DNA from: Lachnospiraceae bacterium
GTDB taxonomy: Bacteria > Bacillota > Clostridia > Lachnospirales > Lachnospiraceae
Direction: 5' to 3'
DNA: 64,000 bases
Assembly: GCA_017437065.1 (NCBI GenBank)
Contig: JAFSBX010000141.1
Coordinates: 124,001 to 188,000 of the forward strand
Shown: piece by piece, positions 56,927 through 64,000 of the stretch
How positions within the stretch are numbered: position 1 is the stretch's first letter
Layout: the number at the start of each line of letters is the position of its first letter
Notes under the pieces: generated by a model
Databases searched by the model: none
What the model was told of the DNA's origin: nothing
Seen by the model: only the letters and a program-made list of their open reading frames with translations
Made by a program: the position numbers and the translations under genes

Positions 56927-57191
56927 GTAATAAGATTCGGGTGTCAAAAGGTATTGATTTAGGTTGTGTTCGTCATGTTGCACAAAATTATTTCGTCCTT
57001 TGTTCCGAGTTCCGGAAATAAGAACTTCTAAATGTTCTGATGTAAGATTGTGGAAGGGAACGCAACTGGATGAAATTCGGCATCCATGCCTCAGATAGAT
57101 TGTAAATACATATGTTAAATGATAGAATAAATGAGAGAAAAACATAAAATGACAAATAGATAAAATAACGTGCGAGAGGAATTGTTATATT
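56927..57191. other. Intergenic region before glpP
   Basis: No gene recognised. A short plus-strand frame (VRHVAQNYFVLCSEFRK, about 56968-57021) may be debris of a repeated or mobile sequence. Upstream of glpP the DNA is A/T-rich with no clear promoter. Confidence 0.35.
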
Positions 57192-57758
57192 ATGAGACAG
57201 GAGTTCTATGATGCGGTAGTAAGTAATCCGATTATTGTGGCAGTGAAGGACGAGGCAGGTTTGGAGAAGTGTTTAAAATTATCGGAAATTAGTGTTGTAT
57301 TTATTCTTTTTGGAGAGATAAGTAATATTTCGAAGATTGTACAGAAGGTTAAGAATTCGGGAAAAACAGCAGTAGTACATATGGATTTAATTGCAGGATT
57401 GAGCAGTAAAGTGGAGGCGGTTGATTTTATTGCGGAATATACGGAGGCAGACGGTATTATTTCAACGCATATTGAACAGATAAAACGGGCAAAAGATTTA
57501 TCGTTAAGTACGGTGTATCGGATTTTTCTGATTGATTCAAAGGTTTTGGATAAGCTGAATGGTCGTATCAGAGAGGTGGCAGACATTGTAGAGATTTTGC
57601 CGGGACTTATGCCAAAGATGATAAAGATGATATCTAAGAAGTTAAACATGCCGATTATTGCAGGGGGACTGATTTCGGATAAAGAAGATGTTCTGGCTGC
57701 ACTGGATGCAGGTGCAATAGCCATTTCTTCGACAAATGAAAAGGTATGGAACATGTGA
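57192..57758 (+). CDS. glpP: Glycerol-3-phosphate-responsive antiterminator
   Basis: A 188-residue TIM-barrel-like RNA-binding regulator. Recognised by VVFILFGEISNISKIVQKVK, VVHMDLIAGLSSKVEAVDFI, GIISTHIEQIKRAKDLSLS and the ending PIIAGGLISDKEDVLAALDA-x-AIAISSTN. With bound glycerol-3-phosphate the protein prevents termination in the leader of glycerol genes. The probable target is the hairpin before glpK (51202-51242) in the same operon cluster. Start follows GAGAGGAA. Confidence 0.95.
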   Translation: MRQEFYDAVVSNPIIVAVKDEAGLEKCLKLSEISVVFILFGEISNISKIVQKVKNSGKTAVVHMDLIAGLSSKVEAVDFIAEYTEADGIISTHIEQIKRAKDLSLSTVYRIFLIDSKVLDKLNGRIREVADIVEILPGLMPKMIKMISKKLNMPIIAGGLISDKEDVLAALDAGAIAISSTNEKVWNM

Positions 57759-57816
57759 TTGCTGGGAAAGATTAGTATGATAATCAAGAAAAATATTGAA
57801 ATTTTTCCCATGTAAT

Positions 57817-57857
57817 GGTACAGTTTCTTTTGGATGGTATTCGAAAGAAGCTGTACC
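57817..57857 (+). other. Inverted repeat downstream of glpP
   Basis: GGTACAGTTTCTTT (57817-57830) pairs with AAAGAAGCTGTACC (57844-57857) with one mismatch. No T run follows on the plus strand; it may be an RNA-level element or a minus-strand terminator. Confidence 0.5.
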
Positions 57858-57892
57858 AAGAAAATATAGCCTTCGGAAGAAGAAAGGGAGTA

Positions 57893-57977
57893 TCACCTGA
57901 TGCGGTGTATGTGTGCAGACACAGCGATAGTAGAGGCAGGTGATTTGATTGAAAATAGGATTTATAGGAGCCGGTAA
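57893..57977 (+). promoter_or_regulatory. Leader with possible peptide and RBS-blocking pairing
   Basis: A 25-codon frame (57900-57977, [20 protein letters not shown]) with AAGGGAG before it overlaps the TTG start of the next gene. Independently, ATCACCTG (57892-57899) can pair with CAGGTGAT (57937-57944), which contains the ribosome site of the next gene. Both point to translational control, unproven. Confidence 0.4.
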
Positions 57978-58782
57978 AGTAGGATTTTCCTTAGGAAGAT
58001 ACTTTACAGAGCGTAACAAATGCGTATCCGGCTATTATAGTCGTAATTTGAACTCTTCAAAAGAGGCAGCAGCATTTACAAAAACAAAGTATTACGAAAA
58101 AATAGATGAGTTAATTAAGGAAAGTGATACTCTGTTTCTTACGGTCCCTGACGGGAGTATCCGTGAGGTTTATTCTGAAATAATTCAATCAGACATAGAA
58201 GGAAAATGTCTTGTGCATTGCAGTGGGGCAATGTCTTCTATGATTTTTTCAGGTATCAGTGAAAAAGGAGCAAGAGGTTGCTCTGTCCATCCAATTTGTG
58301 CCGTGAGCGATAAGTTTACGGGCTATCAGGATTTATCCAAAGCATATTTTACAATTGAAGGAAAAGATGTAGCAGATGTGGAAGAACTGGTTCGTAGCTG
58401 CGGAAACTCTGTGGAAGTAATTTCGGCAGAAGACAAGGTAAAATACCATGCGGCAGCCGTTTATGCAAGTAATCTGGTGGCAGGTCTTTATGATGTGGCA
58501 ACCGGACTGCTTAAGGAATGCGGACTAAGTGAAAATTTTGCCGCCCATGCATTGCAGCCACTATTTATGGGAAATGCAGAAAATATTACAGCGAGGGGTG
58601 CAGTGGATGCATTGACAGGACCTGTGGAACGGGCGGATGTTATTACTGTGGAAAAGCATCTTGCAGCACTGGAAGGAAAAGAACGGGAAGTTTACCGGCT
58701 GTTGTCAAGCTGTTTAGTGGATGTGGCACAACAGAAAAATCCGGATAGAGATTATCAGAAACTAAGTATGATTTTGGAGTAA
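57949..58782 (+). CDS. DUF2520 Rossmann-like reductase, candidate ketopantoate reductase
   Basis: A 277-residue NAD(P)-binding protein: N-terminal [18 protein letters not shown], then the DUF2520 helical C-domain ([40 protein letters not shown]). The family is close to the 6-phosphogluconate dehydrogenase-like fold used by ketopantoate reductase. It starts with TTG at 57949, following AGGTG, and sits 14 bp before panB. The operon lacks a panE gene, so supplying ketopantoate reduction is a reasonable inference. Confidence 0.85.
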   Translation: MKIGFIGAGKVGFSLGRYFTERNKCVSGYYSRNLNSSKEAAAFTKTKYYEKIDELIKESDTLFLTVPDGSIREVYSEIIQSDIEGKCLVHCSGAMSSMIFSGISEKGARGCSVHPICAVSDKFTGYQDLSKAYFTIEGKDVADVEELVRSCGNSVEVISAEDKVKYHAAAVYASNLVAGLYDVATGLLKECGLSENFAAHALQPLFMGNAENITARGAVDALTGPVERADVITVEKHLAALEGKEREVYRLLSSCLVDVAQQKNPDRDYQKLSMILE

Positions 58783-58796
58783 GAAAGGGATTGGAA

Positions 58797-59624
58797 ATGA
58801 AAAATACTGTAGTAACATTTCGTGAAGCAAAACAAAAAGGTGAGAAGCTGACTATGTTAACTGCCTATGACTATTCTACGGCGAAGCTGATTGATGAAGC
58901 AGGCGTGAATTCTATTTTGGTCGGAGATTCTCTTGGAAATGTAATTCTTGGGTATGAGGATACGATATCCGTTACGATGGAGGATATGATACACCATGGA
59001 GCAGCTGTCAGCAGAGGGGCAAAAAATGCACTGGTAGTTATAGATATGCCATTTATGTCTTATCAGACAAGTGTTTATGATGCAGTAGTTAATGCCGGAC
59101 GTCTGATGAAAGAAGGAAGGGCAGGAGCAGTAAAATTAGAAGGCGGTGCGGAAGTATGTCCGCAGATTCAGGCAATCACTGCTGCCGGAATACCGGTAGT
59201 AGCACATTTGGGGCTTACTCCGCAGTCCATCAATGCGTTTGGCGGATTTAAGGTACAGGGAAAGAGTGAGGAAGCGGCCAGAAAGTTAATCGAAGATGCC
59301 AAAGCCGTAGAGGAAGCAGGTGCTTTTGCAGTGGTATTGGAATGTGTACCTGCAAAGCTTGCAGAGCTTGTGACAAAAGAAGTGCAGATACCGACTATCG
59401 GAATCGGAGCAGGCAATGTCTGTGATGGGCAGGTGCTTGTATATCAGGATATGCTGGGGATGTTTTCGGATTTTACTCCGAAATTTGTAAAGCGTTTTGC
59501 AAATGTGGGAGAAGTGATGAAAGCTGCCTTTGAAAATTATTGTAAAGAAGTACAAACGGGAGAATTTCCGGCAAAAGAACATGAGTATGCAATTGCAGAT
59601 GATGTGATAGAGAAGTTGTATTAG
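58797..59624 (+). CDS. panB: 3-methyl-2-oxobutanoate hydroxymethyltransferase
   Basis: Transfers a one-carbon unit from methylene-THF to 2-ketoisovalerate, giving ketopantoate. 275 residues. Motifs: [80 protein letters not shown] and [29 protein letters not shown] precedes the ATG at 58797; a TTG six bases upstream is unlikely. It is the second gene of the pantothenate operon. Confidence 0.98.
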   Translation: MKNTVVTFREAKQKGEKLTMLTAYDYSTAKLIDEAGVNSILVGDSLGNVILGYEDTISVTMEDMIHHGAAVSRGAKNALVVIDMPFMSYQTSVYDAVVNAGRLMKEGRAGAVKLEGGAEVCPQIQAITAAGIPVVAHLGLTPQSINAFGGFKVQGKSEEAARKLIEDAKAVEEAGAFAVVLECVPAKLAELVTKEVQIPTIGIGAGNVCDGQVLVYQDMLGMFSDFTPKFVKRFANVGEVMKAAFENYCKEVQTGEFPAKEHEYAIADDVIEKLY

Positions 59625-59639
59625 AAAGGAAAAGTAAAA

Positions 59640-60485
59640 ATGCAGATAGTATCAACAGTAAAGGAAGTAAGAACACAGGTAAAAGAATGGAGAAAGCAGG
59701 GATTAAGCATCGGCTTTGTGCCGACGATGGGGTATCTCCATGAAGGACATGCAAGTCTTATGAAGCGTGCGAAGGAAGAATGTGACAAAGTAGTAGCCAG
59801 TATTTTTGTAAATCCAATGCAGTTTGGTGTGAATGAAGATTTAGACAGTTACCCGAGAGATTTAGATGCAGATGCAAAGCTTTGTGATTCGATTGGTGTA
59901 GATTTAATTTTCCACCCGGAAGTGGAAGAAATGTATGCAGAAGGCTTTTGTTCTTTTGTGGATATGAATGGGCTGACCAAAGAACTTTGTGGAAAATCCA
60001 GACCGATTCATTTTCGTGGGGTATGTACCGTGGTGAATAAGCTGTTCAATATTGTTACACCGGATAAGGCATTTTTTGGTCAGAAGGATGCACAGCAGCT
60101 TGCAGTTATTAAAAGAATGGTCAAAGATTTGAACATGGATATCGAAGTCATCGGTTGTCCGATTATCAGAGAAGAAGACGGACTTGCCAAAAGCTCCAGA
60201 AATACCTATCTGAATGAAGAAGAACGCAAGGCAGCATTGATTTTAAGTCAGACAATCCGTCTTGGTGAGCAGTTGGTGAAGGATGGCGTAACAAATGTAG
60301 CAGAACTTGTAGCTGCAATGAAAGAAAACATTTCTAAAGAGCCATTGGCAAAAATTGATTATGTGGAGGCTGTCAGCATGGATACAATTGAGAAAATTGA
60401 AAAAATGCAAGGAACTGTGCTTGTTGCAATGGCAGTTTATATCGGAAAGACACGTCTGATTGACAATTTTATTGTGGAAGTGTAG
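59640..60485 (+). CDS. panC: Pantothenate synthetase
   Basis: Condenses pantoate and beta-alanine with ATP. 281 residues, the standard length. Visible motifs: [20 protein letters not shown] (HIGH-type nucleotide site), [55 protein letters not shown] and [11 protein letters not shown] (KMSKS-like). AGAAAGGAAAAG precedes the ATG. It is 15 bp after panB. Confidence 0.98.
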   Translation: MQIVSTVKEVRTQVKEWRKQGLSIGFVPTMGYLHEGHASLMKRAKEECDKVVASIFVNPMQFGVNEDLDSYPRDLDADAKLCDSIGVDLIFHPEVEEMYAEGFCSFVDMNGLTKELCGKSRPIHFRGVCTVVNKLFNIVTPDKAFFGQKDAQQLAVIKRMVKDLNMDIEVIGCPIIREEDGLAKSSRNTYLNEEERKAALILSQTIRLGEQLVKDGVTNVAELVAAMKENISKEPLAKIDYVEAVSMDTIEKIEKMQGTVLVAMAVYIGKTRLIDNFIVEV

Positions 60486-60562
60486 TCAAGTATGCAATGT
60501 ATCGACATGCAAAAATAGAAGTAGCGGTACAGAAAAGACAGATAAAAAAGGAGAACAATACA

Positions 60563-60955
60563 ATGCAAATACAGGCATTAAAAAGTAAAATACATCGTGC
60601 AACCGTGGTGCAGGCAGAATTAAATTACATAGGAAGTATTACTGTTGATGAAACATTGATGGAAAAAGCAGGAATCATGGAATATGAGAAAGTTCAGATT
60701 GTGGATATTGATAATGGCTCCAGATTTGAAACGTATGTCATCAGTGGGGAAAAAGACAGTGGAATGATTTGTTTAAACGGAGCTGCGGCAAGAATGGTAT
60801 CCGTTGGTGATAAAATTATCATTATGTCATATGCATCCATGACACAGGAAGAGTTGAAAGAAAATCCGCCACGGGTTGTGTTTGTGGATGAAGACAATCG
60901 GGTGGCTAGAGTTACTCGGTATGAGAAACATGGTAGGTTGGAAGATTTGGAATAG
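60563..60955 (+). CDS. panD: Aspartate 1-decarboxylase
   Basis: Pyruvoyl-dependent enzyme making beta-alanine from aspartate. 130 residues. The self-cleavage site is G24-S25 in [26 protein letters not shown] opens the protein and [20 protein letters not shown] follows. AAAAGGAGAAC precedes ATG 60563; the frame to 60497 is not translated. It completes the route to pantothenate with panB and panC. Confidence 0.97.
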   Translation: MQIQALKSKIHRATVVQAELNYIGSITVDETLMEKAGIMEYEKVQIVDIDNGSRFETYVISGEKDSGMICLNGAAARMVSVGDKIIIMSYASMTQEELKENPPRVVFVDEDNRVARVTRYEKHGRLEDLE

Positions 60956-60956
60956 G

Positions 60957-61371
60957 AGTTGGAGAAATTACTACAGATATTAATTCTGAAATGGCACTTG
61001 GAGCCGATGGTCCCGGCTATTATAAAGCAAGAGAAGCAATTGAAGTGCTTAAGAAAAGTGAACCAAAAAGTAAAACGCAAGCGTCAGATATAAGAATTGA
61101 AATAGAGGATGACAGAAATTCTGTAGCAGTAATGTTGAATACGATATTTGCTTTGATGGCAGTAATACAGAATAACTGGTCTGAACGGCAAAGAGAAATC
61201 ATTTTGGAATTTGATAAAAATAAGTGTAGCCAGTCGGAATGTGCAGAAAGATTGGATATTTCACAGTCTTCAGTGCAAAGAGGTTTGGTAAATGGGAATT
61301 ATTATGCTTATAAAGAGGCAAAGGATACGGTAAATAACGTTTTAAAAGAGATTGGAGAGGTACGTGTTTAG
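60957..61371 (+). pseudogene. SatD-family protein, C-terminal fragment
   Basis: Frame open from the end of pan[36 protein letters not shown], then WSERQREIILEFDKNKCSQS and an HTH-like CAERLDISQSSVQRGL. This matches the C-terminal part of SatD-type proteins, which are about 200-230 residues long. The N-terminal half is missing and the first ATG (60991) has no ribosome site. It is probably a remnant with no product. Confidence 0.55.
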
Positions 61372-61410
61372 GGGATATTTATTGTTGTTATTTTAAACTA
61401 CTATATATTT

Positions 61411-61458
61411 AAGAGCTTAGAAATGCTTTAAAACTGGCATTTCTAAGCTCTTAAATTT
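61411..61458 (+). terminator. Strong terminator after the pantothenate region
   Basis: AAGAGCTTAGAAATGC (61411-61426) pairs perfectly with GCATTTCTAAGCTCTT (61437-61452), followed by AAATTTTT. Confidence 0.92.
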
Positions 61459-61563
61459 TTCCTTCAAATAAATAATAAAAAACGAGGAATGGGAAACTTT
61501 GCCTGCCAAAGCAATTTTTTTTACTTGCTATAATCAAAGCAAGAATAAGAAATGAGGGATGTT

Positions 61564-61782
61564 ATGGAAAGAACGGAATGGATTGATATTGCAATCGAAA
61601 TGGCACGCAGGTGGGGAGTGATGGAGACGTTGGAAGATATTCCGTCCATGCATGAAATTCCGACAATAGGTGCGGAGGGAAGCAGGGAAACTCTCCTCGC
61701 CTGGGCAAAAGAATATATGGATTCTAAGCAGACGGATATGACGTTGTTTCTGAAGAAAAAATTGGATCAACTTTTGAGTTAA
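61564..61782 (+). CDS. Small protein of unknown function
   Basis: A 72-residue acidic protein opening MERTEWIDIAIEMARRWGVM, with FLKKKLDQLLS at the end. The opening residues resemble small proteins found in other Lachnospiraceae, but I cannot name a family. GAGGG before ATG 61564 fits. It stands alone before the kinase operon and has no clear role. Confidence 0.55.
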   Translation: MERTEWIDIAIEMARRWGVMETLEDIPSMHEIPTIGAEGSRETLLAWAKEYMDSKQTDMTLFLKKKLDQLLS

Positions 61783-61809
61783 ATGAATTAATGAACCAAG
61801 TGATAATTG

Positions 61810-61838
61810 TTGACCCGACTTAAAATATTAAGTATAAT
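61810..61838 (+). promoter_or_regulatory. Promoter of the HTH/kinase operon
   Basis: TTGACC (61810-61815), 17-bp spacer, TATAAT (61833-61838), close to consensus. Confidence 0.75.
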
Positions 61839-61896
61839 AAGCAAAGAAATATTAGGAAAAATAACGGAAAAATATGCTTACGGGAGATAATTTTCA

Positions 61897-62880
61897 ATGG
61901 ATATTTACAAAACGAACGTTCTAAGAGATGAGCTTTTGCACTGTGACAATCTGGAAGACTTGAAAAAAGAGATATTGCCGAAACTACAGCAACAGCGTGT
62001 TGCATGGCAGTGGAAAATGAAACAGATTATGCGGGAAAATCAGTATTCCGGAAGAGAAATGGCACAGTTGTGTGAAGTGAGTGTGACATCTGTCCGAAAA
62101 TGGTGTAAAGGTTCCCTGCCACAGAGCCGTGAGATGTTCATCCGCATCGGCTTTGCCGCACATTATGACATAGAGCAGATGAATCGGTTTTTGCAACGGT
62201 ACGGGCGTTATCCTCAGTTGTATGCAAAGTCGTTGGAGGACAGTGTATGTATATTTATTCTTTCTTCCAAGACTTTACCACACACCTATTACTATTACCG
62301 TAAATTGTTAGAAAGTATGCAGACAGATATCAGCGGAGTGGAGCCGGATGTGCAAGTGAATTACTCTACTGTGGAGATGGAAGAACATATTATAAATATT
62401 CGGGATGAAGAAACTATGCAACGGTTTGTGCAGGAACATGCCGGTGAATATCGGAGGGCATACGATAAATTATATGATTATATTCAGGAATTTTTACAAC
62501 TGAATCGGGTAAGCAGGGTGGATGAGAAACAGATGAGTATACAGGAACTGGCAGATCAACAGAACTGGTCTTCTTCAATGCGTCATTGTATTTCTGAGAT
62601 CCGAAGCAGACGATGGTTTCCGATGCGGCGCAAACTCATTTCACTGGGAGTTCATCTGAATATGGACTTGGAGAAAATTAATCATATGCTGAATTTGGCA
62701 CAGATGGAAACGCTTTGTACCAAAAATCCGGAGGAGGCAGTGCTTATTTTTGCATTGGAAGATGCCAGATTGAATGATTCGATTTGTTGCGACGGAATGG
62801 ATGTTTTATGTGACTATGTGAAAAGCATTTTTATACAGTTAGACATGGAGGGTGTAGAATACATACTGGATGATTTATAG
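61897..62880 (+). CDS. HTH-domain protein paired with a Ser/Thr kinase
   Basis: A 327-residue cytosolic protein. Residues 40-70 form an XRE-like helix-turn-helix (YSGREMAQLCEVSVTSVRKW), and a second HTH-like repeat may follow near 215-245 (MSIQELADQQNWSSSMRHCI). The rest is helical with no enzyme motif. The kinase gene begins 28 bp downstream, so the pair probably works together, the kinase modifying this regulator. That partnership is an inference from position. Confidence 0.75.
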   Translation: MDIYKTNVLRDELLHCDNLEDLKKEILPKLQQQRVAWQWKMKQIMRENQYSGREMAQLCEVSVTSVRKWCKGSLPQSREMFIRIGFAAHYDIEQMNRFLQRYGRYPQLYAKSLEDSVCIFILSSKTLPHTYYYYRKLLESMQTDISGVEPDVQVNYSTVEMEEHIINIRDEETMQRFVQEHAGEYRRAYDKLYDYIQEFLQLNRVSRVDEKQMSIQELADQQNWSSSMRHCISEIRSRRWFPMRRKLISLGVHLNMDLEKINHMLNLAQMETLCTKNPEEAVLIFALEDARLNDSICCDGMDVLCDYVKSIFIQLDMEGVEYILDDL

Positions 62881-62908
62881 GAAATAGAAAATGACAGGGG
62901 GAAGGAAG

Positions 62909-64000
62909 ATGTCAGGAAAAATCAGGCGACACACAAAGGTATTTGATAACTGGAACGTAGAAGAGGTGATAGGAGAGGGTGCTTATAGCGTTGTATTCCG
63001 ACTGGAAAAAAGTGCTTATGGAATCAAGGATACTTCCGTTCTGAAAGTCATAGATTTATATGATAACTTTGGAAAAAGAACAGAGTTGTCAGAGGAACAT
63101 TATAATGAGATGAAGGAGCGTGTAGAACAAGAAGTTAGAAAAGCAGGAAGGGAAATCGCTTTGATGCAACAGCTTCGGGGCAGTACAAACATTGTGGATT
63201 ATCTTGATTTTGAGGTATATGACTGGGAGGAAGAAGAGGACGAAAGTTACGGTACTTCCTTGCTGATTCGTATGGAGAAACTGGAGAATCTGAGGATGGA
63301 ACAACGATGGGGAAGAAAGTTCACTGACTTGGAGATTATACGTCTGGGAAAAGATATCTGCAATGCCCTGATGCTTTGTCATAGTCAAAAGATTTTGCAC
63401 CGGGACATTAAGCCGGATAATATCTACCGGAATGAGAACGGTTGCTATAAGCTTGGAGATTTTGGTGTTTCGCGTATTTTAGATACTGTGCAGAATAAAA
63501 GTATGAGAAAAAGTGTGGGAACAAGAGCTTACATGGCACCGGAGCAGTATAAAGGGGAAAATTACGATTTTCGTGCGGATATTTACAGTTTAGGTCTGGT
63601 TATGTATGAATTGGCAAACGGAAACCGCCTGCCATTTGCAGAAGGAATCATGGCAACGGGGGAAGAAGTAAGACGACGGATGACGGAAGAGGAGTTTCCA
63701 CCGCTAAGCGGAGTACATGAGCAGCTGACAGAGGCAATCAGGATAGCCTGTTGTTATCATCCGGAAGAACGCTATAAAAGTGCAGAGCAGTTTTATGAAG
63801 AGCTTTGTTTTACTGAGGGAATTGTGGGAATGCACGTGGCGCTTATGGAGGCGTCACCTGAGGAGTTTACAGAGTTTTGTAAATGCTTTTCGATAAAGAA
63901 ACAGAGTGAGATTCAAAAGGAGCAGAAGGAGTTTGAGGCAATTTTGCAGGCAGCGAATCAGGGAGATGCGAAAGCCCAGTATCAAGTGGGAGAATGCTTT
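62909..64000 (+). CDS. Serine/threonine protein kinase (3' end outside window)
   Basis: First 364 residues of a Hanks-type kinase with further domains beyond the window. GEGAYSVVFRLE (glycine loop, residues 20-31), VLKVID (Lys near 46), LHRDIKPDNIYR (catalytic loop), LGDFGVSRI, GTRAYMAPEQY and DFRADIYSLGLVMYELANG are present. After the kinase the sequence begins LQAANQGDAKAQYQVGECF, a Sel1-type repeat, so a repeat domain probably follows. GGGGGAAGGAAG precedes ATG 62909. No membrane helix is seen yet. Confidence 0.93.
   Translation, partial: MSGKIRRHTKVFDNWNVEEVIGEGAYSVVFRLEKSAYGIKDTSVLKVIDLYDNFGKRTELSEEHYNEMKERVEQEVRKAGREIALMQQLRGSTNIVDYLDFEVYDWEEEEDESYGTSLLIRMEKLENLRMEQRWGRKFTDLEIIRLGKDICNALMLCHSQKILHRDIKPDNIYRNENGCYKLGDFGVSRILDTVQNKSMRKSVGTRAYMAPEQYKGENYDFRADIYSLGLVMYELANGNRLPFAEGIMATGEEVRRRMTEEEFPPLSGVHEQLTEAIRIACCYHPEERYKSAEQFYEELCFTEGIVGMHVALMEASPEEFTEFCKCFSIKKQSEIQKEQKEFEAILQAANQGDAKAQYQVGECF

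Noticed and set aside
57206..57859. Minus-strand frame of 217 codons over glpP
   Set aside because: Antisense shadow of glpP without ribosome site or domain.

Overview
The window looks like a chromosome segment of a low-GC gut Firmicute, most likely a Lachnospiraceae member. This is an inference from A+T-rich coding sequence, strong GGAGG ribosome sites, small Lachnospiraceae-type families (DUF3793-like, DUF6061-like) and Clostridia-style glycerol and pantothenate operons. No rRNA, tRNA or CRISPR array was seen.

Layout. 1-4966: tail of an FtsX-type ABC permease, an iron-sparing flavodoxin with a DUF3793-like partner, and a TetR regulator divergent from an alpha/beta hydrolase and an ATC-hydrolase-like gene. 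5040-5500: broken IS3 element. 6036-16476: defence island with a small XRE regulator, a GmrSD-like DUF262/HNH protein and a type I restriction-modification operon (hsdR-hsdM-hsdS). Its specificity gene faces a tyrosine recombinase and two inverted, promoterless hsdS cassettes joined to it by long inverted repeats, so it is very probably a phase-variable system. 16575-20300: decayed mobile DNA (ParM fragment and others), an ATPase-nuclease fusion and another gene remnant. 20405-21700: enolase. 21873-34765: AAA-like/PD-(D/E)XK protein, a 1658-residue secreted Ig-like/beta-helix protein, and a receiver protein plus a giant TPR hybrid histidine kinase. 34903-48861: metal-uptake region with a feoC-like gene, a feoB remnant fused by deletion to an AraC-regulator fragment, a TetR gene, two pairs of YbtP/YbtQ-like ABC exporter-fold transporters (one with an in-frame deletion), two more paralogues of the AAA-like/nuclease protein, and two more broken araC genes. 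48995-64000: YidC, metF, glycerol operon (glpK, glpF, two FAD oxidoreductases, a DUF1667 protein, glpP), a pantothenate operon (DUF2520 protein, panB, panC, panD), a SatD-like remnant, and an HTH protein plus Ser/Thr kinase running off the end.

The most striking regulatory pattern is a 16-bp palindrome, GTTAG-N6-CTAAC. It lies upstream of flavodoxin (tandem), enolase (tandem), the araC'/feoB'/feoC remnant, the first YbtPQ-like operon and the broken araC gene before the second pair. The gene set suggests a metal (probably iron) regulon of a DtxR-like repressor; the palindrome is seen directly, the regulator is inferred. A second palindrome centred on CACA-AG-TGTG sits just after the -10 box at both TetR loci. 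The glycerol genes carry a leader terminator before glpK and encode GlpP, the antiterminator expected to control it.
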